64,000 bases of DNA, taken from assembly GCA_002256145.1 (NCBI GenBank), contig NKIP01000005.1, positions 127,618 through 191,617 of the forward strand, given 5' to 3'. Below are positions 41,318 to 52,052 of the stretch, in pieces. The position numbers were made by a program, and so were the translations under genes. Position 1 is the first letter of the stretch, and every line of letters starts with the position of its first letter. The stretch is from Comamonadaceae bacterium PBBC1 (GTDB lineage Bacteria; Pseudomonadota; Gammaproteobacteria; Burkholderiales; Burkholderiaceae_C). Under the pieces are notes generated by a model that did no database searches, had not been told where the DNA came from, and worked only from the letters and a program-made list of their open reading frames with translations.

Positions 41318-42961
41318 TCAGGCTTTGCTTGAAGGGTCAACCCAAGTGGTTTTGACCGAGGCACTGGACGTGGCCTTGCCAGATGCTTTGTTGAGGGGGG
41401 CCGTGGCCGATTTGGAGGCGGGTTTGGCTGCGGCTTTGGCCGTGGATTTTGTGGGCGCTTTGGTTGCGGGCTTGTTGGCCGCTGGTGTAGCCGGTTTGTC
41501 CATCACGGGCTTTGCCGGGGCCACGGGTGCGGTTTTGGCAGCAGGCTTGGCCACCGCCGAGGGCTTGCCAGCAGCGGCTGGGGCAGCCTGTGGGGTGCTG
41601 GCCTTTGCAGGGGCTGATACTTCAGAGGCTTGCACCACCGCTTTGGGGGCCTCAGTGGCTTGAGGCAGGGCTGTCACTGTAGTTTTAGCCGTCGATTTCG
41701 GGGCGTGGTTCAAGATGAACTTGACCAACTCTGGGTACACAATGTCGCGCCAACGGCGGCCACTGAAGATGCCGTAATGCCCAGCACCGGGCACTTCAAG
41801 GTGCTGACGTTCGCTGGCGGGCACGCCGCTGCACAGGTCTTGTGCTGCACGCGTCTGGCCTGAGCCCGAGATGTCGTCCAGCTCGCCTTCAACGGTCATC
41901 AGGGCCGTGCCCTTGATGTCCTGGGGGCGAACGCGTTCAACTTTGCCATCGACGCCTTTGACGTCCCAAGTGCCGTTGACCAGTTTGAAGTCCTGGAACA
42001 CGGTGGCGATGGTCTCAAGGTAGTAATCGGCATCCATGTCGAGCACCGCGTTGTACTCGTCGTAGAACTTGCGGTGTGCTTCGGTGCTGGCGTCGTCGCC
42101 TTTGATCAGGTCTTTGAAATAGTCGTAATGGCTGGTGGCGTGGCGGTCGGGGTTCATGGCCACAAAACCGGTGTATTGCAAAAAGCCGGGGTACACACGG
42201 CGACCCGCACCCGGGAAGTTGGCCGGCACACGGTAAATCACGTTGTTCTCGAACCACTCAAAACTCTTGTTGGTGGCCAAGTTGTTCACCGATGTGGGTG
42301 ATTTGCGTGCGTCGATGGGGCCGCCCATCATGGTCATGGTCAGTGGGGTTTTTTCGCCACGGCTGGCCATGAGAGAGACGGCGGCCATGACGGGCACCGT
42401 GGGCTGGCAGACGCTCACGATGTGGCAATTGCCATAAATGGATTGCAGGTGACGGATGAATTCCTGCACGTAGTTGATGTAGTCGTCCAGGTGGAACTCA
42501 CCATCGGACAGAGGGACCAAACGTGCGTTTTTCCAGTCGGTGATGTAGACCTTGTGGTCTTGCAGCATGGTTTTGACGGTGTCGCGCAGCAGCGTGGCGT
42601 AGTGACCCGACAACGGTGCCACGATCAGCACCGCTGGTTGGGCCTTGAGCTGGGTCAATGTGGCAGCGTCGTCAGAAAAGCGCTTGAAACGGCGCAATTC
42701 ACAAAAGGGTTTGTCGATTTCGATGCGCTCGTGGATGGCCACATCGACACGGTTGACCTTGACGGTCCTGATGCCGAATTCTGGTTTCTCGTAATCCTTG
42801 CCCAATCGGTGCATGAGCGCGTAGCCTGCGGATGTGCGCTGAGCCATAGGCGTTTGCGACATGGGGTTCAAGGGGTTGCTGAACAACTTGGCAGCAGCTT
42901 GGGCCAGATCGGAAAAAGGCTCCATGATCGAGCGTTGTGTTTCAAAAATCTGGTAAAGCAT
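41318..42961 (-). CDS. phaZ: Intracellular poly(3-hydroxybutyrate) depolymerase with Ala/Pro/Lys-rich tail
   Basis: 547 residues from the ATG at 42961 (AAGGGA upstream). Residues 1-~415 match intracellular PHB depolymerases: catalytic cysteine in [17 protein letters not shown] and histidine in [21 protein letters not shown]. Residues ~416-547 are an extra low-complexity tail of Ala, Pro, Lys, Thr and Ser with repeated AKPA, NKPA and TKAP blocks, like the DNA-binding tails of histone-H1-like proteins and some phasins. The usual enzyme stops near 420. It degrades PHB to 3-hydroxybutyrate oligomers or CoA thioesters. Far from phaCAB in the window, with rnfB-like behind it. Confidence 0.93.
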   Translation of the reverse strand: MLYQIFETQRSIMEPFSDLAQAAAKLFSNPLNPMSQTPMAQRTSAGYALMHRLGKDYEKPEFGIRTVKVNRVDVAIHERIEIDKPFCELRRFKRFSDDAATLTQLKAQPAVLIVAPLSGHYATLLRDTVKTMLQDHKVYITDWKNARLVPLSDGEFHLDDYINYVQEFIRHLQSIYGNCHIVSVCQPTVPVMAAVSLMASRGEKTPLTMTMMGGPIDARKSPTSVNNLATNKSFEWFENNVIYRVPANFPGAGRRVYPGFLQYTGFVAMNPDRHATSHYDYFKDLIKGDDASTEAHRKFYDEYNAVLDMDADYYLETIATVFQDFKLVNGTWDVKGVDGKVERVRPQDIKGTALMTVEGELDDISGSGQTRAAQDLCSGVPASERQHLEVPGAGHYGIFSGRRWRDIVYPELVKFILNHAPKSTAKTTVTALPQATEAPKAVVQASEVSAPAKASTPQAAPAAAGKPSAVAKPAAKTAPVAPAKPVMDKPATPAANKPATKAPTKSTAKAAAKPASKSATAPLNKASGKATSSASVKTTWVDPSSKA

Positions 42962-43076
42962 GTGACAGTTTCCCTTGAGACAAATGGTGCGGTGCAACAA
43001 TACTACAGGAGACTGTGCAGTATTTTTTGAGTACTCCCCCTAATTGGGAGTCACCTTCTTGACCGACCAAAAAGAA

Positions 43077-43096
43077 ACCGCCCCGTCAGGGGCGGT
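43077..43096 (-). terminator. Intrinsic terminator of the aminotransferase gene
   Basis: Stem ACCGCCCC / GGGGCGGT with a four-base loop. On the minus strand it is followed by TTTCTTTTT. It lies 31 bp after the aminotransferase stop. Confidence 0.88.
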
Positions 43097-43126
43097 TGCA
43101 AGCCGAATGTCAGCTTAAAGCGGGAT

Positions 43127-44323
43127 TTAGACGACTTTGGCGATGGCTGCGCACACGTAGTCGATGTTTTTGCTGTTGAGCGCGGCCACGCACATGCGGC
43201 CGGTGTCGGTGCCATACACGCCAAACTCGCTGCGCAGACGCACCATCTGGTCTTTGGTCAGGCCCGAGTAGCTGAACATGCCGATCTGGCTGGTGATGAA
43301 ACTCATGTCTTGCTGAACACCCGCTGCTTTGAGGCTGTCCACCAGTTTTTGGCGCATCGCCTTGATGCGAACACGCATTTCGGCCAGTTCTTGCTCCCAC
43401 TGGGCACGCAACTCAGGGTTGTTCAACACAGCCGCCACCACCGCGCCGCCGTGGATGGGTGGGTTGGAGTAGTTGGTGCGGATGGCAATTTTCAATTGCG
43501 ACAGCACGCGGGATGCTTCTTCTTTGTCAGAAGCCACCACCGACAGGGCGCCCACGCGCTCGCCGTACAAACTGAAGCTCTTGGAGAAAGACGTGGACAC
43601 AAAGATGTTGAGGCCCGCAGCCACAAACTTGCCGATCACGGCACCGTCTTCGGCAATGCCGTGGCCAAAACCTTGGTAAGCCATGTCGAGGAAGGCTGTC
43701 AGGCTCTTGGCCTTCACCACCGCAATCACCTGGTCCCACTGGGCGTCGGTGATGTCATAACCCGTGGGGTTGTGGCAGCAAGCGTGCAGCACAACGATGG
43801 TGCCCTCGTCAGCAGCGTTCAAGCTGGCCAGCATGCCGTCGAAGTTCACGCCGCGTTTTTCGGCATCGTAGTAGGCATAGGTGCCGACTTCAAAGCCCGC
43901 GTTCACAAAAATGGCGCGGTGGTTTTCCCAGCTGGGGTCAGAAATCAGCACTTTCGCATTGGGGCTGACTTTCTTCAGGAAGTCGGCACCAATTTTCAGG
44001 CCACCCGTGCCGCCGATGGCCTGCACGGTGGAGACGCGACCGGACTTGACCACGTCAGATTCAGCACCAAACACCAGCGCCTTGACGGCGTTGTCGTAGG
44101 CCACGATGCCGTCAATCGGCAGGTAGCCACGGGCGGTGGGGGTGGCCATCATGGTTTTCTCGGCCGCTTGCACACATTGCAGCAGGGGCAGTTTGCCGTT
44201 GTCGTCGAAGTACACGCCCACGCCCAAGTTCACTTTGTTGGGGTTGGTGTCGGCGTTGTATTGCTCGTTCAGACCCAGTATCGGGTCGCGGGGGGCCATT
44301 TCGACGGCGGAAAACAGAGACAT
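43127..44323 (-). CDS. Aromatic-amino-acid/aspartate aminotransferase (class I)
   Basis: PLP enzyme that interconverts aspartate or aromatic amino acids with their oxo acids. 398 residues. The N-terminal FSAVEMAPRDPILGLNEQY is typical of the AspC/TyrB group, HACCHNPTGYD holds the PLP-contacting Asn, and the Schiff-base lysine is in STSFSKSFSLYGERVGAL. AspC and TyrB types cannot be separated reliably by eye. Divergent from uvrB, monocistronic, with its own terminator. Confidence 0.93.
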   Translation of the reverse strand: MSLFSAVEMAPRDPILGLNEQYNADTNPNKVNLGVGVYFDDNGKLPLLQCVQAAEKTMMATPTARGYLPIDGIVAYDNAVKALVFGAESDVVKSGRVSTVQAIGGTGGLKIGADFLKKVSPNAKVLISDPSWENHRAIFVNAGFEVGTYAYYDAEKRGVNFDGMLASLNAADEGTIVVLHACCHNPTGYDITDAQWDQVIAVVKAKSLTAFLDMAYQGFGHGIAEDGAVIGKFVAAGLNIFVSTSFSKSFSLYGERVGALSVVASDKEEASRVLSQLKIAIRTNYSNPPIHGGAVVAAVLNNPELRAQWEQELAEMRVRIKAMRQKLVDSLKAAGVQQDMSFITSQIGMFSYSGLTKDQMVRLRSEFGVYGTDTGRMCVAALNSKNIDYVCAAIAKVV

Positions 44324-44451
44324 GGAAAGTCCTTGGATTGTGTTCAGTGGTGGCAGAAAACCCGTTCCTCGGTTAGGCTTTCGGGTTGACCCTGATTTTA
44401 ACGGCCCCCGCCGTCTGGTTTGGCCAGGCGGTCCTTACAAAGTTGACCACC

Positions 44452-46569
44452 GTGCCCGAAGCCCCCGTTGTAGAAGTTGTGTCTGATGTGGATAAGTACG
44501 CTGAGGGGAAGTTCATCAGCTACCCGGGCTCTCCGTTTGAGCTCTACCAGCCTTACCCGCCTGCAGGCGACCAGCCCGTGGCCATTGAGCAATTGGTCGA
44601 AGGCGTGCACGACGGCGAGGTGTTCCAGACCCTGCTGGGCGTGACCGGCTCGGGCAAGACCTTCACCATGGCCAATGTGATCGCCCAGCTGGGGCGTCCG
44701 GCCATCGTGTTCGCGCCCAACAAGACACTGGCGGCGCAGCTGTACAGCGAGTTCCGCGAGTTCTTCCCCAAGAACGCCGTCGAGTATTTCGTCAGTTACT
44801 ACGACTATTACCAGCCCGAGGCCTATGTGCCGCAGCGCGATTTGTTCATCGAAAAAGACTCGGCGATCAACGAGCACATCGAGCAGATGCGTCTGTCTTG
44901 CACCAAAAGCATCATGGAGCGGCGCGATGTGGTAATCGTGGCCACGGTGTCGGCCATCTACGGCATTGGCGAGCCCGAGAGCTACCACCGCATGATCATG
45001 ACGCTGCGCACCGGTGACAAACTGGGCCAGCGCGATGTGATTGCCCAGCTGATCCGGATGCAGTACCAGCGCAACGACATGGAGTTTTCACGCGGTAAGT
45101 TCCGGGTTCGCGGCGACACCATCGACGTGTTCCCGGCCGAACACTCCGAGCTGGCCATCCGCATCGAATTGTTTGACGACGAAATCGAAAGCCTGCAGCT
45201 CTTTGACCCGCTCACCGGTCGCATCCGCCAGAAGATTCCCCGCTTCACGGTCTACCCGTCCAGCCACTATGTGACGCCGCGTGACAAGGTGCTGGCGGCG
45301 GTGGAGACCATCAAGCTGGAGTTGGCCCAGCGCCTCAAAGAATTGTTGGGCATGGGCAAGCTGGTCGAAGCCCAGCGCCTGGAGCAACGCACTCGGTTTG
45401 ACTTGGAAATGCTGTCTGAAGTGGGCCACTGCAAAGGCATTGAAAACTACACCCGACATTTGTCGGGCGCAGCGCCTGGCGATCCGCCCAGCACCTTGAC
45501 CGATTACATGCCGCCTGATGCGATCATGTTTCTGGACGAGAGCCACCAAATGATTGGCCAGCTCAACGCCATGTACAACGGTGACAAGGCCCGCAAGACC
45601 ACGCTGGTGGAGTACGGTTTTCGACTGCCCAGTGCACTGGACAACCGGCCGCTGAAGTTTGAAGAGTTTGAAAAGCGCATGCGCCAGTGCATCTTCGTCT
45701 CGGCCACTCCGGCTGATTATGAAAAGACGCATTCGGGCAAAGTGGTCGAGCAGGTGGTTCGGCCCACTGGCTTGGTGGACCCGCAGGTCGAGGTGCGCCC
45801 CGCCACCCACCAGGTGGACGATGTGTTGCAGGAAATCCGCATTCGGGTGGACAAGCACGAGCGCGTGCTCATCACCACACTCACCAAGCGCATGGCCGAG
45901 CAGTTGACCGATTACCTGAGCGACAACGGTGTGAAGGTGCGCTATTTGCACAGCGATGTGGACACGGTGGAGCGGGTCGAGATTTTGCGAGATCTGCGTC
46001 TGGGCGCTTTTGATGTGCTGGTGGGCATCAACCTGCTGCGCGAAGGCCTGGATATTCCCGAGGTGTCGCTGGTCGCCATTTTGGATGCCGACAAAGAAGG
46101 CTTTTTGCGGGCCGAGCGCAGCCTGATCCAGACCATTGGCCGTGCGGCGCGAAACCTGAACGGTCGGGCGATTTTGTACGCCGACCGCATCACCGAGTCC
46201 ATGAAAAAAGCCATGGGTGAGACCGAGCGCAGGCGCATCAAGCAATTGGCCCACAACGAGGCCATGGGCATCACGCCCAAGAGCATTGTGAAAAAGGTGA
46301 AAGACCTGATCGACGGCGTGTACAGCGAAAAGTCGGGCAAAGAGGCCGAGCGTCTGGAACAAGCGGCCATGCAAAAAGCCAAGGTCGAAGACATGAGCGA
46401 GAAAGACATCGCCCGGGCCATCAAGCAACTGGAAAAGCAGATGATGGAGCACGCCCGCAACCTGGAGTTCGAAAAAGCCGCCCAAGTGCGGGACCAGTTG
46501 ACCATTTTGAAAGAGCAGGCCTTTGGTGCAACCGGTGGCGACAACATCGTGCCTTTGATTCGGGCCTGA
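44452..46569 (+). CDS. uvrB: UvrABC excinuclease subunit B
   Basis: Damage-verification helicase-like subunit of nucleotide excision repair. About 705 residues if started at the GTG at 44452; an upstream TTG (44386) or a downstream GTG (44479) are alternatives and none has a good ribosome binding site. Seen: the P-loop [10 protein letters not shown], the beta-hairpin [22 protein letters not shown], the helicase motifs [17 protein letters not shown] and QTIGRAARN, and a C-terminal UVR domain ([20 protein letters not shown]). The upstream 60 bases probably contain an SOS or basal promoter, not identified. Confidence 0.95.
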   Translation: MPEAPVVEVVSDVDKYAEGKFISYPGSPFELYQPYPPAGDQPVAIEQLVEGVHDGEVFQTLLGVTGSGKTFTMANVIAQLGRPAIVFAPNKTLAAQLYSEFREFFPKNAVEYFVSYYDYYQPEAYVPQRDLFIEKDSAINEHIEQMRLSCTKSIMERRDVVIVATVSAIYGIGEPESYHRMIMTLRTGDKLGQRDVIAQLIRMQYQRNDMEFSRGKFRVRGDTIDVFPAEHSELAIRIELFDDEIESLQLFDPLTGRIRQKIPRFTVYPSSHYVTPRDKVLAAVETIKLELAQRLKELLGMGKLVEAQRLEQRTRFDLEMLSEVGHCKGIENYTRHLSGAAPGDPPSTLTDYMPPDAIMFLDESHQMIGQLNAMYNGDKARKTTLVEYGFRLPSALDNRPLKFEEFEKRMRQCIFVSATPADYEKTHSGKVVEQVVRPTGLVDPQVEVRPATHQVDDVLQEIRIRVDKHERVLITTLTKRMAEQLTDYLSDNGVKVRYLHSDVDTVERVEILRDLRLGAFDVLVGINLLREGLDIPEVSLVAILDADKEGFLRAERSLIQTIGRAARNLNGRAILYADRITESMKKAMGETERRRIKQLAHNEAMGITPKSIVKKVKDLIDGVYSEKSGKEAERLEQAAMQKAKVEDMSEKDIARAIKQLEKQMMEHARNLEFEKAAQVRDQLTILKEQAFGATGGDNIVPLIRA

Positions 46570-46578
46570 ATGACCCTA

Positions 46579-46633
46579 TAACCCGAGTGATTTAATCGGG
46601 ATTGGGGTATACTTGACTCGTTTAGTCGGGAAC
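46579..46633 (+). promoter_or_regulatory. Two candidate IscR type 1 sites in the isc promoter
   Basis: The site at 46609-46633 has the pattern ATActtGACT-N5-AGTCgggaac, matching the known IscR type 1 half-site layout (GACT-N5-AGTC). A weaker copy at 46579-46603 has GAGT-N5-AATC with the same spacing. Centres are 30 bp apart. A TATACT at 46608-46613 and TTGACT at 46613-46618 are promoter-like and overlap the stronger site, so holo-IscR binding would repress the operon. Confidence 0.7.
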
Positions 46634-46681
46634 CTGATCAGTCAGGGTTCGACGACCTTCCCCCCACCTCAGGAGTCTGCC

Positions 46682-47218
46682 ATGCGTTTAACCACCAAAG
46701 GCCGTTTTGCCGTGACGGCCATGATCGATTTGGCTCTGCGCCAAGACGCTGGCCCCGTGACCTTGGCCGCCATCAGCCAGCGTCAACAGATTTCACTGTC
46801 TTATTTAGAGCAATTGTTTGGCAAGCTGCGCCGCCACAACCTGGTTGAGTCCACCCGTGGACCCGGCGGCGGTTACACCCTGGGCCGCAAATCCACCGAA
46901 ATCACTGTCGCCGACATCATTTTGTCGGTTGACGAGCCGATTGACGCCACCCACTGCGGCGGTAAAGAAAATTGCAACGGCGGCGATGGCCGCTGCATGA
47001 CGCACGACCTGTGGGCTTCCCTCAATTCCAAAATGGTGGAATTTCTGGATTCGGTGTCGCTGCAAAAGCTGGTGGACGATCAATTGGCCAAAGGCTTGGT
47101 CGTTGAAAACAAGCCCAGCCTCAAGCGTGCCATTGCCCCTATGCCCATCAGCCAACCGATCCGTGTGAATGTGCCCAACTCGGTCTTTGACCTGGGCAAT
47201 ATGTTCGCCAAATCCTGA
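46682..47218 (+). CDS. iscR: Fe-S cluster regulator IscR
   Basis: Rrf2-family transcription factor that senses [2Fe-2S] cluster status and represses isc. 178 residues. The N-terminal winged helix-turn-helix (about 1-65; [13 protein letters not shown] is the wing) is followed by the cluster ligands C92, C98, C105 and H108. CAGGAG precedes the ATG at 46682. First gene of the isc operon, directly behind two IscR-like operators. The spacing to the third Cys is one residue longer than in E. coli. Confidence 0.96.
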   Translation: MRLTTKGRFAVTAMIDLALRQDAGPVTLAAISQRQQISLSYLEQLFGKLRRHNLVESTRGPGGGYTLGRKSTEITVADIILSVDEPIDATHCGGKENCNGGDGRCMTHDLWASLNSKMVEFLDSVSLQKLVDDQLAKGLVVENKPSLKRAIAPMPISQPIRVNVPNSVFDLGNMFAKS

Positions 47219-47238
47219 TTACCGAAGCAGACCAGACC

Positions 47239-48456
47239 ATGACCACACCTCATTTCCCCATTTACCTTGATTACGGCGCGACCAATCCCTGTGACCCCCG
47301 CGTGGTGGACGCCATCATCCCTTGGCTGCGCGAGCACTTTGGCAACCCCGCATCCCGCAGTCACGCTTGGGGCTGGGAAGCCGAAGCCGCCGTTGAAACC
47401 GCCCGCGAGCAAGTGGCCGACCTGATCGGTGCCGACCCGCGCGAAATCGTCTGGACCAGCGGTGCCACCGAATCGAACAACCTGGCGATCAAGGGCGCAG
47501 CCCAGTTTTACAAGTCGCGCGGCAAGCACCTGATCACCGTCAAGACCGAGCACAAAGCCGTGCTGGACACCATGCGTGAGCTCGAGCGCCAGGGTTTTGA
47601 AGTCACTTACCTCGATGTGCAGGCCGATGGCTTGCTGAACATGGATGCGCTCAAAGCCGCCATCCGCCCCGATACCATTCTCATCAGCGTGATGTTCGTG
47701 AACAACGAAATCGGTGTGATCCAGGACGTGACCGCGATTGGCAATCTGTGCCGCGAAAAAGGTATCGTCTTCCACGTCGATGCCGCGCAAGCCACCGGCA
47801 AGGTCGAGATCGACATGACCCAACTGCCCATTGACTTGATGAGCTTGGCCTCGCATAAAACCTACGGCCCCAAGGGCATTGGCGCTTTGTATGTGCGCCG
47901 CAAGCCCCGCATTCGCCTGGAAGCGCAAATGCACGGCGGCGGTCACGAGCGCGGCATGCGCTCGGGCACTTTGCCCACCCACCAGTGCGTGGGCATGGGC
48001 GAAGCGTTCCGCATCGCCAAACTTGAAATGGCCCAAGACAACGCCAAAGCCCGCGCCCTGCACGACCGCTTGATCAACGGCCTGAGCGACATGGAGCAGG
48101 TGTTCCTGAACGGCCATGCCACCCAGCGCGTGCCGCACAACATCAACATGAGCTTCAACTTCGTCGAAGGCGAATCGCTGATCATGGGAATCAAGGGCTT
48201 GGCGGTCTCGTCCGGCTCGGCCTGCACCTCGGCCAGCCTGGAGCCCAGCTATGTGTTGCGCGCCCTGGGTCGCAGCGACGAGCTGGCCCACAGCAGCCTG
48301 CGCATGACGATTGGCCGCTGGACCACCGAAGAAGACATCGACTACGCGATCCAGACCATCCGCGAGAATGTGGCCAAGCTGCGTGACTTGAGCCCCCTGT
48401 GGGAAATGCACAAAGATGGCATCGATCTGAGCACCATCCAGTGGGCTGCCCACTGA
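47239..48456 (+). CDS. iscS: Cysteine desulfurase IscS
   Basis: PLP enzyme that takes sulfur from cysteine as a persulfide for cluster assembly and other thio-modifications. 405 residues, as expected. The PLP lysine is in [19 protein letters not shown], and the persulfide-bearing C329 is in [14 protein letters not shown]. The N-terminus [16 protein letters not shown] has a glycine where E. coli has Ser/Ala in the DYxAT motif. 20 bp after iscR. Confidence 0.96.
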   Translation: MTTPHFPIYLDYGATNPCDPRVVDAIIPWLREHFGNPASRSHAWGWEAEAAVETAREQVADLIGADPREIVWTSGATESNNLAIKGAAQFYKSRGKHLITVKTEHKAVLDTMRELERQGFEVTYLDVQADGLLNMDALKAAIRPDTILISVMFVNNEIGVIQDVTAIGNLCREKGIVFHVDAAQATGKVEIDMTQLPIDLMSLASHKTYGPKGIGALYVRRKPRIRLEAQMHGGGHERGMRSGTLPTHQCVGMGEAFRIAKLEMAQDNAKARALHDRLINGLSDMEQVFLNGHATQRVPHNINMSFNFVEGESLIMGIKGLAVSSGSACTSASLEPSYVLRALGRSDELAHSSLRMTIGRWTTEEDIDYAIQTIRENVAKLRDLSPLWEMHKDGIDLSTIQWAAH

Positions 48457-48488
48457 GTTCACACTGACCTGAATACGGAGAAAACACC

Positions 48489-48875
48489 ATGGCATATTCT
48501 GAAAAAGTGGTTGACCACTACGAAAACCCCCGCAACGTGGGCTCTTTTGACAAGGGCGACGACAGCGTGGGCACCGGCATGGTCGGTGCACCGGCTTGCG
48601 GCGACGTGATGAAGCTGCAGATCAAGGTCAACCCGACAACCGGTGTGATCGAAGACGCACGTTTCAAGACCTACGGTTGCGGCTCGGCCATCGCCTCCAG
48701 CTCGCTCGTGACCGAATGGGTCAAGGGCAAGACGCTGGATGAAGCGGCAGCCCTGAAGAACAGCCAGATCGCCGAAGAGCTGGCGCTGCCTCCAGTCAAA
48801 ATCCACTGCTCCATCCTGGCCGAAGACGCCATCAAGGCCGCAGTGGATGACTACAAAAAGAAACACCTGAACTGA
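48489..48875 (+). CDS. iscU: Fe-S cluster scaffold IscU
   Basis: Scaffold on which [2Fe-2S] clusters are built and handed over with HscA/HscB. 128 residues. Cluster ligands C37, C64 and C107, with D39 stabilising, are present. The HscA-recognised LPPVK motif is at about 100-104 (ALPPVKIHC). AGGAGA-type sequence precedes the ATG. Confidence 0.97.
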   Translation: MAYSEKVVDHYENPRNVGSFDKGDDSVGTGMVGAPACGDVMKLQIKVNPTTGVIEDARFKTYGCGSAIASSSLVTEWVKGKTLDEAAALKNSQIAEELALPPVKIHCSILAEDAIKAAVDDYKKKHLN

Positions 48876-48876
48876 C

Positions 48877-49200
48877 ATGGCCATCTCACTGTCTGCTGCC
48901 GCAGCTCGGCATGTGAACCGGTACCTGGCCAAACGTGGCTCGGGTGTTGGTGTGCGCCTGGGGGTCAAGACCACGGGCTGCTCGGGCCTGGCCTACAAGC
49001 TCGAGTACGTGGACGAGATCGCCCCGGAAGACGTGGTCTTTGAAGGCCACGGCGTCAAGGTGCTGGTGGATCCCAAAAGCCTGGCCTACATCGACGGCAC
49101 CGAACTCGACTTTGTGCGCGAAGGCCTGAACGAGGGCTTTCGCTTCAACAACCCCAACGAGCGTGACCGTTGCGGTTGCGGTGAGTCGTTCCGTGTTTGA
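48877..49200 (+). CDS. iscA: A-type Fe-S carrier IscA
   Basis: Carries and donates Fe-S clusters, or iron, to targets. 107 residues. Three conserved cysteines are in GCSGL (about C38) and the C-terminal CGCGESF. It begins one base after the iscU stop, so translation is coupled. Belongs to isc and not to a separate erpA locus because of this context. Confidence 0.96.
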   Translation: MAISLSAAAARHVNRYLAKRGSGVGVRLGVKTTGCSGLAYKLEYVDEIAPEDVVFEGHGVKVLVDPKSLAYIDGTELDFVREGLNEGFRFNNPNERDRCGCGESFRV

Positions 49201-49221
49201 GCCGAGTGTGAGTTTTTGCGC

Positions 49222-49740
49222 GTGATTTCCCTCCAAGCCAACGACTTCGAGCTGTTTGATGTGCCGGTGCAGTACGCACAGGACCGCGCTCAGCTCGACG
49301 CACGCTGGAAGGCCTTGCAACGCGAAGCCCACCCCGACCGCTTTGCGGCCGAAGGCGCAGCCGCCCAGCGCATCGCCATGCAGTGGTCGGTGCGCATCAA
49401 CGAGGCGTACCAGCGCCTGAAAGACCCGCTCAAACGTGCCGCCTATTTGTGTGAGCTGCAAGGTGCGCCCGTGCAGGCCGAAAACAACACGGCCATGCCC
49501 GCCGCATTCTTGATGCAGCAAATGGAATGGCGCGAAAACCTCGAAGACACGGGCAGCGCCCAAGGCCTCGAATCCTTGGCGGACGAAGTGGCTGCCGAGC
49601 AGCGCCGTGTGCAGCAAACGCTGGGCGATTTGCTGGATGTGGCCAAAGACCCCGCGCAGGCCGTGGGGCAGGTGAGGGCGCTCATGTTCATTGAGCGCTT
49701 CACGCAAGAAGTGAACGCTAAACTCGACCGATTGACCTGA
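49222..49740 (+). CDS. hscB: J-type co-chaperone HscB
   Basis: Brings IscU to HscA and stimulates its ATPase. About 172 residues from the GTG at 49222; a TTG two codons upstream (49216) is also possible. The J-domain HPD motif is at residues 37-39 (REAHPDRF). The C-terminal three-helix bundle (about 85-172) contacts IscU. Between iscA and hscA, as in canonical isc operons. Confidence 0.93.
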   Translation: MISLQANDFELFDVPVQYAQDRAQLDARWKALQREAHPDRFAAEGAAAQRIAMQWSVRINEAYQRLKDPLKRAAYLCELQGAPVQAENNTAMPAAFLMQQMEWRENLEDTGSAQGLESLADEVAAEQRRVQQTLGDLLDVAKDPAQAVGQVRALMFIERFTQEVNAKLDRLT

Positions 49741-49798
49741 CCCTCGGGTCGCAGCGCCTCATGCAGGTGGGCGACTTGAACATCACCCCTGATTGACC

Positions 49799-51664
49799 AT
49801 GGCGTTACTGCAGATTTCTGAACCGGGCCAGTCGCCCGACCCGCACCAGCGCCGCATCGCGGTGGGCATTGACCTGGGCACCACGCATTCGCTGGTGGCC
49901 TCGGTGCGCAACGGCGTGTCCGAATGTTTGCCCGACGACGATGGTCGGGTGATCTTGCCTTCGGTGGTGCGCTTCATGCCGGGGCAGGGTCGTCAGATCG
50001 GTTTTGACGCGGTGCAATCCGCCGCCAGCGACCCGGTCAACACGATTGCCTCGGTCAAGCGTTTCATGGGGCGTGGCCTGCAAGACATCACCGACCGCAG
50101 CAAACTCCCTTACGAGTTCACGGCCAGCGATCAGGGCATGCTGTCCATTCAAACGGTGCAAGGCCCCAAGTCGCCCGTCGAAGTCAGTGCCGAAATCTTG
50201 GCCACCTTGCGTTACCGTGCCGAAGACACCTTCAACGACGACCTGTATGGTGCCGTGATCACCGTGCCCGCCTACTTTGACGACGCCCAGCGCCAAGCCA
50301 CCAAAGACGCGGCACAGCTGGCTGGCCTGAATGTGCTGCGCCTGATCAACGAACCCACCGCAGCGGCGATTGCCTATGGCCTGGACAACGCCAGTGAAGG
50401 CGTTTATGCCGTGTTCGATTTGGGCGGCGGCACTTTCGATATTTCCATCTTGCGCCTCACGCAAGGCGTATTTGAGGTGCTGTCTACAGGCGGCGACTCG
50501 GCCTTGGGCGGCGACGATTACGACCAGGCCTTGGCCGACTTCGCCATGTCCCAGCAGCCCGGCTTGCAAGCCAGCACGGCCGAAGACAAAACCCGGCTCA
50601 AAGCTGTGGCCCGTGCGGCCAAAGAAGCTTTGACCAGCGCAGACACGGCCAGCCTGGATGTGGTCCTGTCCACTGGCGCTTTGTCGGCGCAAATCAGCCG
50701 CGCCGATTTCGAGCAAGCCACCCAGGCCCTAACGGCCCGCTGCGTCACCGCCGTGCGCAAGGCCCTGCGCGATGCGCAGCTGGCCAAAGACGATGTACAA
50801 GGCGTGGTCATGGTGGGCGGCTCCACCCGCATGCCGCAAATCCAGCAAGCCGTGGCTGACTTTTTTGGTCAAGCCCCGCTCAATAACCTCAACCCCGACG
50901 AAGTCGTGGCCTTGGGCGCGGCCATCCAGGCCAACCAGTTGGCGGGCAACAACGCCGCAGGCGAGTTGCTGCTGCTCGATGTGATTCCGCTGTCGCTGGG
51001 CATCGAGACCATGGGTGGCTTGGTCGAGCGCATCATCCCGCGCAACCAGACCATCCCCACCGCCATGGCGCAAGACTTCACCACTTACCAAGACGGCCAG
51101 ACGGCCCTCGCGCTGCATGTGGTGCAGGGCGAACGCGACCTGGTGCAAGACTGCCGCAGCCTGGCCCGCTTTGAGCTGCGCGGCATCCCGCCCATGGCAG
51201 CAGGCGCAGCCCGCATCCGCGTGACCTTCACGGTGGACGCCGATGGCCTGCTGAACGTGGGTGCCAAAGAGCAAATCAGCGGTGTCGAAGCGCGCATCGA
51301 CGTCAAGCCCTCGTATGGCCTGAGCGACGACCAGATCGCCACCATGCTGCAAGAAAGCTTCACCACCGCGCAAGCCGACATGAAGGCGCGTGCCTTGGTC
51401 GAGGCGCGGGTCGATGCCGACCGCATGCTGCTGGCCACGCGCAGCGCCTTGACAGCCGACGGCGATTTGCTGCAAGCGTCAGAGCGCAGCGCCATCGACG
51501 CACTCATGGCCACATTGCAAGCCGCCGTGCAAACCGAACAAGACGCCAAGGCATTGGAAGACTGCACCCAAGCGCTGGCCAAAGGCACCGAAGCCTTTGC
51601 GGCTGAGCGCATGAACCACAGCATCCAGAAAGCCCTGGCCGGTCAAAACATCCAGGCCTTGTAA
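49799..51664 (+). CDS. hscA: Hsp70-type chaperone HscA
   Basis: Specialised Hsp70 that releases clusters from IscU. 621 residues from the ATG at 49799. The ATPase domain (about 1-390) has [12 protein letters not shown], the phosphate loop [13 protein letters not shown] and [10 protein letters not shown]. The substrate-binding domain (about 395-621) recognises LPPVK in IscU. Acidic linker and typical helical lid are visible. 58 bp after hscB. Confidence 0.96.
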   Translation: MALLQISEPGQSPDPHQRRIAVGIDLGTTHSLVASVRNGVSECLPDDDGRVILPSVVRFMPGQGRQIGFDAVQSAASDPVNTIASVKRFMGRGLQDITDRSKLPYEFTASDQGMLSIQTVQGPKSPVEVSAEILATLRYRAEDTFNDDLYGAVITVPAYFDDAQRQATKDAAQLAGLNVLRLINEPTAAAIAYGLDNASEGVYAVFDLGGGTFDISILRLTQGVFEVLSTGGDSALGGDDYDQALADFAMSQQPGLQASTAEDKTRLKAVARAAKEALTSADTASLDVVLSTGALSAQISRADFEQATQALTARCVTAVRKALRDAQLAKDDVQGVVMVGGSTRMPQIQQAVADFFGQAPLNNLNPDEVVALGAAIQANQLAGNNAAGELLLLDVIPLSLGIETMGGLVERIIPRNQTIPTAMAQDFTTYQDGQTALALHVVQGERDLVQDCRSLARFELRGIPPMAAGAARIRVTFTVDADGLLNVGAKEQISGVEARIDVKPSYGLSDDQIATMLQESFTTAQADMKARALVEARVDADRMLLATRSALTADGDLLQASERSAIDALMATLQAAVQTEQDAKALEDCTQALAKGTEAFAAERMNHSIQKALAGQNIQAL

Positions 51665-51697
51665 AAGCCCGACCTGCCCTGAATTCAGAAGACTCTT

Positions 51698-52036
51698 ATG
51701 CCCGTCATCAAAATCCTGCCCCACGCCGAGTATTGCCCCCAAGGTGCCGAGATCACCGCGCCTTCGGGCACCAGCATCTGCGAAGCGCTGCTCGACAACC
51801 ACATCAACATCGAGCACGCCTGCGACATGAGCGCGGCTTGCACCACCTGCCATGTGGTGGTGCGCGAAGGCTTCAACAGCCTCAATGAGATGGAAGAAAC
51901 CGAAGAAGACCTGCTTGACCGTGCTTGGGGCCTGGAGCCCAATTCGCGCCTGAGCTGCCAGGCCTTTGTGGCCAAGAGCGATCTGGTCATCGAGATCCCG
52001 CGCTACACCATCAACCACGCCAAAGAACTGCACTGA
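51698..52036 (+). CDS. fdx: [2Fe-2S] ferredoxin of the isc system
   Basis: Adrenodoxin-type ferredoxin that supplies electrons for cluster assembly. 112 residues. Cluster ligands are C42, C48, C51 and C87 (HACDMSAACTTCH ... LSCQAF). Last cluster-assembly gene of the operon; no iscX is found after it, because dnaQ begins 16 bp later. Confidence 0.95.
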   Translation: MPVIKILPHAEYCPQGAEITAPSGTSICEALLDNHINIEHACDMSAACTTCHVVVREGFNSLNEMEETEEDLLDRAWGLEPNSRLSCQAFVAKSDLVIEIPRYTINHAKELH

Positions 52037-52052
52037 GCCGGAGCTGCAAGCC

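Noticed and set aside
45088-46485. 465-codon minus-strand frame opposite uvrB
   Set aside because: Shadow of a well-conserved gene; no start signal or domain.
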